This document shows positions 1 through 5,401 of a stretch of 12,546 bases of DNA, piece after piece. The stretch is from NCBI GenBank assembly GCA_964366065.1, contig CAYISF010000015.1, positions 1 through 12,546 of the forward strand, in the 5' to 3' direction. How positions within the stretch are numbered: position 1 is the stretch's first letter; each line of letters opens with the position of its first letter. The notes under the pieces were generated by a model. It was not told where the DNA came from. It searched no databases and saw only the letters and a program-made list of their open reading frames with translations. The stretch comes from JBAZYZ01 sp964366065. GTDB lineage: Bacteria > Patescibacteriota > Minisyncoccia > Phycocordibacterales > VMEP01. Both the position numbers and the translations under genes were made by a program.

Positions 1-675
1 GACCCCTTGGACGCTGTCGGCAACACGACCAAGGCCGTTACCAAGGGTTACGCCATCGGCTCGGCTGGATTGGCCGCTTTAGTCCTCTTCGCTTCATACA
101 CGGAGAAAGCCGGAAATCTCACATTCTCTTTGAGCGACCCGAATGTCTTGGCGGGCTTGTTTATCGGCGGCCTTTTGCCTTACTACTTCGCCGCTCTCTC
201 CATGGAGGCGGTCGGCAAGGCGGCGGGGGAGGTGGTGGAAGAAGTCCGCCGGCAATTCCGCGAAATAAAAGGAATAATGGAAGGCACGGCCAGGCCAGAT
301 TACGCCCGCGCGGTTGACATCGTGACAACGGCGGCGTTGAAACAAATGATTGTGCCAGCGCTCATTCCCGTGGCCGCTCCGATTCTGGTCGGTTTCATCT
401 TAGGGCCGGTCGCCTTGGGCGGCCTTTTGGTCGGCAGCATAGTTAAGGGATTCTTCGTCGCTATTTCCATGACCTCCGGCGGCGGGGCCTGGGACAACGC
501 CAAAAAATATATTGAGGAGGGAAATTACGGCGGAAAGGGGAGCGAGGCCCACAAGGCGGCGGTGACCGGCGACACCGTCGGCGACCCTTACAAAGACACG
601 GCTGGCCCCGCCATAAACCCAATGATAAAAATAATGAACATCGTCGCATTACTAATCGTGGCATTTCTGGTATAA
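1..675 (+). CDS. hppA: Membrane-bound proton-pumping pyrophosphatase, C-terminal part (5' end outside window)
   Basis: This enzyme hydrolyses cytosolic pyrophosphate and pumps ions, probably H+, across the cell membrane. The frame is open from base 1, so this is the last ~224 residues of a protein usually ~650-800 long; the TTG at 7 is an internal Leu, not a start. Seen: LDAVGNTTKAVTKGYAIGSA near the left edge, a GGGAWDNAKK motif (substrate region) and a GDTVGDPYKDTAGP motif before the last helix. About five hydrophobic segments are visible, the last forming the extreme C-terminus. The Lys in GNTTKA marks the K+-independent subfamily; K+-dependent members have Ala there (family knowledge). 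Coupling to H+ rather than Na+ follows from that class and is inferred. The stop is TAA, and a degenerate copy of the last 17 codons follows 51 bases later. Confidence 0.95.
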   Translation, partial: DPLDAVGNTTKAVTKGYAIGSAGLAALVLFASYTEKAGNLTFSLSDPNVLAGLFIGGLLPYYFAALSMEAVGKAAGEVVEEVRRQFREIKGIMEGTARPDYARAVDIVTTAALKQMIVPALIPVAAPILVGFILGPVALGGLLVGSIVKGFFVAISMTSGGGAWDNAKKYIEEGNYGGKGSEAHKAAVTGDTVGDPYKDTAGPAINPMIKIMNIVALLIVAFLV

Positions 676-695
676 ACTCCTAAATACCGACTCTC

Positions 696-728
696 GCCCC
701 GTAGTGAGCTTCGCTCTACTACTGGGGT
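696..728. repeat. Imperfect palindrome between hppA and its 3'-end echo
   Basis: CCCC...GGGG closes an inner pair GTAGT/ACTAC and GAG/CTC around a CTTCG loop, with single-base bulges. A related palindrome with the same TAGTGAG(C/T)TTCGCT(C/T)TACTA core lies at 7195-7214, so this looks like a dispersed palindromic repeat. No T-run follows, so it is a poor rho-independent terminator for hppA. Confidence 0.5.
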
Positions 729-780
729 GATAAAAATAATGAACATCGTCGCGTTGCTCATTGTGGCTTTCTTGGTTTAA
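727..780 (+). pseudogene. Duplicated 3' end of hppA (last 17 codons plus stop)
   Basis: Bases 727-780 repeat 622-675 at an offset of 105. Both encode (M/V)IKIMNIVALLIVAFLV followed by TAA. The first 24 bases after the leading codon's first base are identical. After that the copies differ at eight codons, all synonymous (for example GCA/GCG, TTA/TTG, CTG/TTG). There is no start codon or body, so this is a remnant, not a gene. Synonymous-only divergence means the copy came from a functional hppA 3' end, not from random drift of this one. Confidence 0.8.
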
Positions 781-788
781 AACTGAAA

Positions 789-875
789 CGGAGATGGGAG
801 GATTCGAACCTCCGATAAGGTTTCCCCTATGCCTGATTTCGAGTCAGGTGCCTTCAACCACTCAGCCACATCTCC
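789..875 (-). tRNA. tRNA-Ser (anticodon CGA)
   Basis: Read on the minus strand, the acceptor arms GGAGATG and CATCTCC pair perfectly, with G as discriminator, which fits serine. The anticodon stem CCTGA/TCAGG closes the seven-base loop CTCGAAA, giving anticodon CGA. A long variable arm (class II tRNA) and a T-arm with GGTTCGAATCC are present. CCA is not encoded. The tRNA reads UCG serine codons. Its 5' end is repeated at 982-1001. Confidence 0.93.
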
Positions 876-895
876 AACATACTTCGTATTGTCGC

Positions 896-1001
896 TTGCC
901 GACTGAGAACAGGCAAGACAGTGGCGTCGTGTTTGCCACCTCGCTTTGCTTGGATGAAACCTGAAGCAGTTCAGCTTTCATCCACTCAGCCACATCTCCA
1001 A
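896..1001 (-). pseudogene. Remnant of a second tRNA-Ser 5' half with associated hairpins
   Basis: Bases 982-1001 repeat 858-877 exactly (20 bases): the first ~18 bases of tRNA-Ser plus two upstream. Reading on in the minus direction, the copy keeps a plausible D-stem (GCT...AGC) but then loses anticodon and T-arm similarity. Instead it enters a 14-bp hairpin with one mismatch and a 4-base loop (952-983). Two further small hairpins lie at 896-918 (CTTGCC/GGCAAG) and 921-939 (GTGGC/GCCAC). No T-arm consensus exists, so this is not a working tRNA. Confidence 0.6.
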
Positions 1002-1014
1002 AGTATTGAAATAC

Positions 1015-1038
1015 TAGCATTTTAGCTAAAAAATGCTA
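1015..1038. promoter_or_regulatory. Palindrome over the tRNA-Glu promoter
   Basis: TAGCATTTT and AAAATGCTA form a perfect 9-bp inverted repeat around six bases. It overlaps a TATATT box (1037-1042) that sits about 11 bases before tRNA-Glu and fits a -10 element. No good -35 is present at 16-18 bp spacing. The palindrome could be an operator or simply a cruciform-prone spacer. Confidence 0.4.
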
Positions 1039-1052
1039 TATTTTTTCTACTT

Positions 1053-1124
1053 GGCCCTATCGTCTAACGGTTAGGACATGGGCTTTTCAAGCCCAGAATC
1101 GGGGTTCGATCCCCCGTAGGGTCA
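1053..1124 (+). tRNA. tRNA-Glu (anticodon TTC)
   Basis: Acceptor arms GGCCCTA (1053-1059) and TAGGGTC (1117-1123) pair with one G-U, followed by an A discriminator at 1124. The anticodon stem TGGGC/GCCCA closes the loop TTTTCAA, giving TTC. The T-arm has GGGGTTCGATCCCC. CCA is not encoded. The tRNA reads GAA/GAG. The bases just past its 3' end recur in inverted orientation downstream. Confidence 0.93.
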
Positions 1125-1300
1125 CAAATCGAGTAGAGCAGGCAAACTGCTTTATCTGCGGGCGATTTGTGAAAGCACAGCGATATTTTGCGAGCACGCA
1201 AAATCGCGAGCTGGGGTCGGCAAACACTTACGTAGATTGTGAGTGTAGCGAAGCAATATACTTAGTGATTTGTGACCACGTAGATAGTGAATGCGAAGCA
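1120..1300. repeat. Nested inverted and direct repeats downstream of tRNA-Glu
   Basis: GGTCACAAATC (1120-1130, the tRNA 3' end plus flank) recurs inverted at 1267-1277, and a 9-base version sits at 1163-1171. Inside lie AGCAG/CTGCT and an 8-bp hairpin ATTTTGCG/CGCAAAAT (1185-1204) flanked by CAGC/GCTG. A degenerate direct repeat starting ACGTAGAT and containing GCGAAGC occurs at 1230-1256 and 1278-1300. No gene is convincing here. The block separates tRNA-Glu from the AT-rich gene at 1317. Confidence 0.55.
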
Positions 1301-1316
1301 TGCCTTTTTAAAATTT

Positions 1317-1889
1317 ATGAATGAAGAAGAGCGCATAAAATACGAATCTTTTAATAAAGAAATTTCTTTAGATAAGGAGAATGCCATAGATGCTGTCAGT
1401 AAATTACTGAATCAGAACATAGATCATTTAAGAACGTTTTCTTCTACATTACTCACTATAAATATTACAGTTATTGGGGCAGTTTTGGTTGGTCTCTTAA
1501 CTAATCAAGTTTTTATTTCTAAAAACTATATAACTATTGGTCTCTCTATTTTATTTATAGATGCTATATTAACTGTTTATTATTCAACCTTTGTCTTAGT
1601 TGGTGAAAATAAGGTTTTAACCAATAGGCAAGAATTTCTTAGCAGAACTTTTACTGAGGTTCAAAGGCTCCTACACTCTTCTTTTGAGGATAAAAAGAAT
1701 TTTGAAAGTTTTTATATAGAATATGTGAAAAAAGCCAAGAATTTTGTCGAAGAAGAGAAAGATAAAATTGATAGTGATCAAAAAAAGTCTTGGAGCGCCA
1801 ATCATCTGTATTGGCTAAGTACATTATTTGTGTTGGGTCTTGTTTTAATTGTTTGGGGGATATTTACCTCTATTCCTGTGGCTAGATAA
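1317..1889 (+). CDS. Unrecognised three-helix membrane protein
   Basis: A 190-residue protein I cannot assign to a named family. It has a charged N-terminal region (1-42), hydrophobic helices at about 44-62 and 71-95, a long charged and probably helical cytoplasmic segment (~96-160, rich in Lys/Glu), and a third helix at ~164-184 close to the C-terminus. Two adjacent helices plus a soluble helical region resemble 2TM effector-type proteins such as SLATT only in outline. The start is the ATG at 1317; an in-frame GTG at 1287 lies inside a repeat and is less likely. There is no clear Shine-Dalgarno. Base composition is clearly more AT-rich than the neighbours, suggesting acquisition from elsewhere. 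It ends 4 bases before the next gene, so the two are probably co-transcribed. Confidence 0.8.
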   Translation: MNEEERIKYESFNKEISLDKENAIDAVSKLLNQNIDHLRTFSSTLLTINITVIGAVLVGLLTNQVFISKNYITIGLSILFIDAILTVYYSTFVLVGENKVLTNRQEFLSRTFTEVQRLLHSSFEDKKNFESFYIEYVKKAKNFVEEEKDKIDSDQKKSWSANHLYWLSTLFVLGLVLIVWGIFTSIPVAR

Positions 1890-1893
1890 AACC

Positions 1894-2304
1894 ATGAAAA
1901 TCTTTATTGTCTGCAGCAAACATTTTTATCATATGGTTTCTCCAATCAAAGAAACGCTGGAGAAAGCTGGCCATAATATAACCTTGCCGAACAGCTACGA
2001 TGAACCGCTCAAAGAGGAAGAAATGAAAAAAATCGGGCAGGAGGAACACAGAATATGGAAGTCAAATATGATTCGCCTTCAGCTCCAAAAAGTAAAAGAC
2101 AACGACGCTGTTCTCGTCCTTAATTTTGAGAAAAACGGGCAGCAAAATTACATAGGCGGGGCGACATTTTTGGAGATATTCCGCGCTTTTGATTCGGACA
2201 AGAAAATTTTTCTCTATAACCCAATCCCGCAAAATATTTTTGAGGACGAACTGAGGGCAATGAACCCATTGGTTATCGGCGGCGACATATCTTTAGTGAA
2301 ATGA
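1894..2304 (+). CDS. Nucleoside 2-deoxyribosyltransferase-like protein
   Basis: A 136-residue protein with a Rossmann-like pattern: strand MKIFIVCSK at the start, hydrophobic strand DAVLVLNF (~71-78), then IGGATFLEIFRAF (~87-99) and strand KKIFLYNP (~103-110). The G-G-x-T-x-x-E element followed by a helix and strand fits the nucleoside 2-deoxyribosyltransferase/SLOG-like fold, in which the Glu (E94) is the nucleophile in true transferases. Activity on nucleosides, or merely nucleotide binding, is inferred. The ATG at 1894 is preferred because the frame extension upstream lies over the previous gene. The stop TGA overlaps the next start (ATGA), suggesting translational coupling with the DNA-repair gene that follows. 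Confidence 0.75.
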   Translation: MKIFIVCSKHFYHMVSPIKETLEKAGHNITLPNSYDEPLKEEEMKKIGQEEHRIWKSNMIRLQLQKVKDNDAVLVLNFEKNGQQNYIGGATFLEIFRAFDSDKKIFLYNPIPQNIFEDELRAMNPLVIGGDISLVK

Positions 2305-2552
2305 ATTTTACCCAAAAAGTTTTTGCTATCATCTCCCGCATCCCCCGCGGTAAAACCTTAACCTACAAAGAAGTGGCCTGGCGGGCGGGGAGACCAAAAG
2401 CATATCGCGCGGTGGGGAATATTTTGAACAAAAATTATGACCCGAAAATTCCCTGCCACAGAGTAATTCGCTCTGATGGAAAAATCGGCAACTACAACCG
2501 TGGTATGAAACAGAAAATGGAACTGTTGAAATCAGAAGATGCATTTAAATAA
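2301..2552 (+). CDS. Single-domain methylated-DNA-[protein]-cysteine S-methyltransferase (MGMT-like)
   Basis: An 83-residue protein equal to the DNA-binding/active-site domain of O6-alkylguanine-DNA alkyltransferases. Seen: IPRGKTLTYKEVAWRAGRPK (helix-turn-helix entry), the recognition helix AYRAVGNILNKN (~35-45), the acceptor motif IPCHRVI with Cys52, and a closing GNYNRG...K..LL..E stretch. The family moves alkyl groups from O6-guanine to its own Cys in a suicide reaction. Because Cys is kept (not Trp as in alkyltransferase-like ATL proteins), it could be an active minimal enzyme. The N-terminal domain found in Ada/Ogt (~150+ residues) is absent. The ATG at 2301 overlaps the previous stop by four bases. 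Confidence 0.88.
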   Translation: MNFTQKVFAIISRIPRGKTLTYKEVAWRAGRPKAYRAVGNILNKNYDPKIPCHRVIRSDGKIGNYNRGMKQKMELLKSEDAFK

Positions 2553-2799
2553 TTTTTCTGATAATATAAAACATAGGTTTAGTCCTTGGAGAGAGATGAT
2601 GACTGATTGGCATTCGGAACACTTGAAGCGGATGAAGCAAAGCACCAAAAAAGCGCGAACCGGCAGTTCTGTAAGTGCGAAGAGTCTCGGTGAATCCATA
2701 GGCGAAGCAAGAGCGGTGGCGATAAAGCATCAATTGAAGGAATATTCACGCCAAAGAACACAACTAGACCCGCTTCTGGGTTCCAAAAAGACAAAGTGA
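2539..2799 (+). CDS. Small basic hypothetical protein
   Basis: An 86-residue frame I do not recognise. It is hydrophilic and basic, with many Lys, Arg, Ser and Gln, no membrane segment and no Cys; a helical stretch is likely around KSLGESIGEARAVAIKHQLK. The first ATG overlaps the MGMT gene by 14 bases. An alternative start at 2596 or 2599 has a GGAGAGAG stretch immediately upstream and would give 66-67 residues starting at M(M)TDWHSEHL. It lies directly before a strong terminator, which suits a last gene of the 1317-2799 operon. Codon composition is normal for the window. The exact start and the function are unknown. Confidence 0.55.
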   Translation: MHLNNFSDNIKHRFSPWREMMTDWHSEHLKRMKQSTKKARTGSSVSAKSLGESIGEARAVAIKHQLKEYSRQRTQLDPLLGSKKTK

Positions 2800-2811
2800 T
2801 TTTATTCAGCC

Positions 2812-2839
2812 AAAACGGCGGGTTCTTGCCCGCCGTTTT
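2812..2839. terminator. Rho-independent terminator (bidirectional)
   Basis: AAAACGGCGGG and CCCGCCGTTTT form a perfect 11-bp stem with the 6-base loop TTCTTG and T-rich sequence on both sides. It lies between the end of the plus-strand cassette (2799) and the end of the minus-strand reductase gene (2876), so it probably stops both transcripts. Confidence 0.85.
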
Positions 2840-2875
2840 AAATTTTATGCAAAGATGCCCGCGAAAGGACCTTAT

Positions 2876-3802
2876 TTATTTAGCGTGCAGGTGGAGATAA
2901 ATGTCCTCAACCGCCCGGACAGCATCGCCGGCGGCGATGTTGTTTTGGTGGTATAAGACATCGGTTGAATCACCAGCCGCCCAAATGCCTAAAACGGAAG
3001 TCATCTGCGTGCGCGGGTCAATCTTAATTCGGTTATACGGGTCAAATTCCACAAGACCTTTTATAAAATCGGTATTTGGTATCTGGCCTATTTCCACAAA
3101 TATGCCGGAAATTTTGAGTTCGCTAAGTTCGCCGGTTTTATTGTCTTTATATACCAGGCCATCCACGAACTTGTCGCCTTTGATTTCCACGACATCAACA
3201 TTATCAATAGCTTTCATTTTCGGATTGGAGAGCACTTTTTCCATGGTGACCGGGTCGGCCTTAAATCCTACGCTATGATTTAAAAGGGTGACGCTCTTAG
3301 TGTAAGCCAGCAACTGGGCGGCGGTTTCAAAGGCGGCGTTGCCTCCGCCCACCACGACCACATCTTGGCCGTCAAAAAGAGGCCCATCGCATGATGCGCA
3401 ATAGGTGAGACCTTTGTGTTCAAGTTTGTCGGCGTTTTTAGCCGGAAGTTTCCTTCGCCCGCTTCCAGTGGCGATAAGAATAGTTTTAGTTTCAAACTTC
3501 TGCCCGCTTCCGGTCGCGACTAGAAACCCGCCGCTTATTTTTTTGACCAACGAAACCTTCTCGCCCTCTTTCACGGATAGAACATCTCCGGCGTAAGCAA
3601 GAACATGTTTTTTCAGATTTTCGGCTAAATCAATTCCGGAAACGGCCGGTGTGCCAATCCAGTTTTGAATCTCGGGCGAAACGATGGATTGCCCGCCGAA
3701 AGAATCGGTAACAATTAAAGTTTTTAATCGTTTGCGCGAGGCATAAACCGCCGCCGCCGCGCCTGCCGGTCCTCCTCCAATAATGATTAGATCATATGCC
3801 AT
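2876..3802 (-). CDS. trxB: Thioredoxin reductase / AhpF-type FAD disulfide reductase
   Basis: A 308-residue flavoprotein that passes electrons from a nicotinamide cofactor through FAD to a Cys pair, reducing thioredoxin-like partners. Seen: FAD motif GGGPAGAAAA (9-18), ATGSGRRKLP, redox site CASC (Cys135, Cys138) in TYCASCDGPLF, a second dinucleotide motif GGGNAAFETA (152-161), and the closing FAD motif GIWAAGDSTD. The length is normal for TrxR. The usual NADPH-phosphate motif HRRxxxRA is missing: the equivalent stretch reads LLNHSVGFKAD, and the C-terminal half (VEIGQIPNTDF, ISGIFVE) is closer to the NADH-using AhpF core. NADH preference is inferred. AhpF's extra N-terminal thioredoxin-like domain is absent and no ahpC is in the window. 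It is transcribed alone. Confidence 0.9.
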   Translation of the reverse strand: MAYDLIIIGGGPAGAAAAVYASRKRLKTLIVTDSFGGQSIVSPEIQNWIGTPAVSGIDLAENLKKHVLAYAGDVLSVKEGEKVSLVKKISGGFLVATGSGQKFETKTILIATGSGRRKLPAKNADKLEHKGLTYCASCDGPLFDGQDVVVVGGGNAAFETAAQLLAYTKSVTLLNHSVGFKADPVTMEKVLSNPKMKAIDNVDVVEIKGDKFVDGLVYKDNKTGELSELKISGIFVEIGQIPNTDFIKGLVEFDPYNRIKIDPRTQMTSVLGIWAAGDSTDVLYHQNNIAAGDAVRAVEDIYLHLHAK

Positions 3803-3813
3803 AGTAGAACATT

Positions 3814-3841
3814 ATTATACACGCTAAAATCCCTAAAACAA
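3814..3841 (-). promoter_or_regulatory. Promoter of the reductase gene, near-leaderless
   Basis: On the minus strand, TTGTTT (3836-3841) and a perfect TATAAT (3814-3819) are separated by 16 bases. A start about seven bases after the -10 falls near 3807, only ~5 bases before the ATG at 3802, leaving no room for a Shine-Dalgarno. This predicts a leaderless or nearly leaderless mRNA. Confidence 0.6.
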
Positions 3842-3877
3842 AAAAACCACCCTTCGGTGAACTCAGGGCGGTTTTTT
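3841..3877 (-). terminator. Terminator after ftsZ
   Basis: AAAAAACCACCC and GGGCGGTTTTTT form a 12-bp stem with one A/C mismatch and a 13-base loop. Read on the minus strand it ends in a run of seven T, so it should stop the ftsZ transcript before the reductase promoter, whose -35 box touches it. Confidence 0.75.
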
Positions 3878-3909
3878 GATATCGTATTTACCGCTTGAGC
3901 GAGGTTTTG

Positions 3910-4020
3910 TTTTTGAAAAACATTGCGCAGCCGAAGTACCATACTGGTGCTCGGCGAGCATAGCAATCCCCCACCTTTGTATCCTATGCAAAGGTGGGGG
4001 ATATGCGCGTTTTTCAAAAA
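3910..4020. repeat. Three-way-junction inverted repeat downstream of ftsZ
   Basis: An outer stem pairs TTTTTGAAAAAC (3910-3921) with GTTTTTCAAAAA (4009-4020) and continues as GCGCA/TGCGC after a 3-base bulge. Within it, hairpin one pairs GCCG...CGGC plus AGTACCA/TGGTGCT (3930-3955), and hairpin two pairs CCCCCACCTTTG/CAAAGGTGGGGG perfectly (3968-4000). It lies 17 bases after the ftsZ stop. It could be a 3'-UTR structure, a small RNA or a mobile palindromic element. Confidence 0.7.
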
Positions 4021-4036
4021 TAATACCGAACGACTT

Positions 4037-5182
4037 CTATTTCTTTCCTCGCCTTAAAAATGCCGGAACGGCCGACCAATCTTCTTCATCATTTTCAATA
4101 ATTTGGCCGATACGCGCCTCCGGTTTCTTGGAGATGTCATCTTTCCCGGGCGTTGCCGCTCCGGCTTCTTTCTTTTCTTCTTTTTCTTTGCCGCTCATCT
4201 GGAAGAGGGATGATTTGCGCGGAGAATTGGCAGGGAAGCCGGTCGCGATTACCGTTATTTTAATCTCGCCCTTTTTGAGATTGTCGTCTTTGACGGCGCC
4301 GAAAATAACCTTGGCGTCTTTGTCAATTGATTCGGTGATAATCTTGGCGGCTTCCTCTACTTCACTCATGGCAAGGTCGTCTCCGCCGGCGACGGCGAAG
4401 AGGACGCCCTTGGCGCCGTCTATGGCAATGTCCAGAAGCGGGGAATTAATCGCGGCCAAAGCGGCTTTTTCGGCGCGTTTGTCGCCTTGAGCGCGGCCTA
4501 TACCCATTAAGGCAGAGCCGGCACTGGACATAACCGCGCGTATATCGGCGAAGTCCACGTTTATGATGCCCGGCACGGTAATGAGCTCGGAAATGCCTTC
4601 CACGGCCTGCCGCAAAATCTCGTCGCACATGGCGAAAGCCGACTTAACGCTGGTGTCTTTGGTTACTATGGAAAGCAACCGGTCATTCGGGATGACAATA
4701 AGCGCGTCCACTTCTTTTTCAAGTTCTTCCAGGCCCTTTTCAGCGATTTTCATCCGCTGGCTACCTTCAAAAAAGAACGGTTTGGTGACTACTCCCACGG
4801 TAAGAATGCCCAGTTCGCGGGCAATGCGCGCGATTACCGGCGCCGCGCCCGTGCCCGTGCCTCCGCCCATGCCGCAGGCGATGAAGACCATATCCGCGCC
4901 CTCCAGAACATTCTGAATTTCTTCTTTCGTTTCATCCGCCGCTTTCTTGCCGATTTCCGGATCCATCCCGGCGCCCAATCCTTTGGTCAGATTTTTCCCG
5001 ATATGGATTTTTTTCTTAGCGGACGAGTGATGCAAGTCCTGCGTGTCGGTATTCACCGCGATGAATTCCACTCCGGATACCTTGGAAGAGACCATGTGGT
5101 TCAGAGCGTTGCTGCCGGAACCGCCAACTCCGATGACTTTAATTCTGGCGAATGCTTCTATTTCAGGATTTACTTTTGGCAT
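4037..5182 (-). CDS. ftsZ: Cell division protein FtsZ
   Basis: A 381-residue tubulin homologue that polymerises with GTP into the division ring at midcell. Seen: N-terminal nucleotide-binding strand with GVGGSGSNALNHM (18-30), NTDTQDL (44-50), the tubulin signature GGGTGTG (106-112), PNDRLL (165-170), and the T7 catalytic loop NVDFAD (208-213) that completes the neighbouring subunit's GTPase site. A short charged linker (~320-367) leads to the conserved C-terminal tail WSAVPAFLRR, which binds membrane anchors such as FtsA. The length is typical. The start ATG at 5182 follows a leader with its own promoter. ftsA lies upstream on the same strand, 219 bases away. Confidence 0.98.
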   Translation of the reverse strand: MPKVNPEIEAFARIKVIGVGGSGSNALNHMVSSKVSGVEFIAVNTDTQDLHHSSAKKKIHIGKNLTKGLGAGMDPEIGKKAADETKEEIQNVLEGADMVFIACGMGGGTGTGAAPVIARIARELGILTVGVVTKPFFFEGSQRMKIAEKGLEELEKEVDALIVIPNDRLLSIVTKDTSVKSAFAMCDEILRQAVEGISELITVPGIINVDFADIRAVMSSAGSALMGIGRAQGDKRAEKAALAAINSPLLDIAIDGAKGVLFAVAGGDDLAMSEVEEAAKIITESIDKDAKVIFGAVKDDNLKKGEIKITVIATGFPANSPRKSSLFQMSGKEKEEKKEAGAATPGKDDISKKPEARIGQIIENDEEDWSAVPAFLRRGKK

Positions 5183-5230
5183 AGTATGCTCGCCGCTTTT
5201 CTAGAGCGGATTTATATATAATGTGCCTCT

Positions 5231-5259
5231 ATCATAACAGCCCTCCACCTCGCGAACAA
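5231..5259 (-). promoter_or_regulatory. Likely ftsZ promoter
   Basis: On the minus strand, TTGTTC (5254-5259) and TATGAT (5231-5236) are spaced by exactly 17 bases. Transcription would begin near 5224, giving a ~42-base leader that includes a small CCGCT/AGCGG hairpin before the ATG. This would let ftsZ be expressed independently of ftsA. Confidence 0.5.
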
Positions 5260-5260
5260 G

Positions 5261-5390
5261 CCCGCGCACCAACATTGGTATTGCTCAATATTTTGCCAAA
5301 ATTTTTATTTTTAGACGTGAAAATATTTGATTTCCCTTATTGATTTTAGGATAACGCAAGGCAAAATCATACCAATGTCTGGTGTTCGGG
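5261..5390. repeat. Long imperfect inverted repeat between ftsA and ftsZ
   Basis: The left arm has CCCG, CACCA, ACATTGGTAT (5261-5281) and ATTTTGCC (5290-5297). The right arm has GGCAAAAT (5360-5367), ATACCAATGT (5369-5378), TGGTG and CGGG (to 5390), pairing in order with small bulges. The centre is AT-rich. It could fold in the ftsA mRNA 3' end, or be a relic of a small element with inverted ends. Confidence 0.6.
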
Positions 5391-5401
5391 CAAGGCGGGA
5401 T

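Noticed and set aside
761..964. Plus-strand open frame across the tRNA-Ser region
   Set aside because: It runs antisense through a clear tRNA gene and the repeat region. No family pattern.
622..1001. Pair of duplicated gene ends as att sites of one integrated element
   Set aside because: The two duplications have different sequences, the intervals are only ~105 and ~124 bases, and no integrase is present. Kept as separate observations.
1287..1316. GTG at 1287 as the start of the membrane protein
   Set aside because: It lies inside a degenerate direct repeat, and the ATG at 1317 begins a better N-terminus.
3876..4490. Long plus-strand open frame over the ftsZ 3' end
   Set aside because: It is antisense to ftsZ and the three-way junction; Ser/Ala-rich shadow translation.
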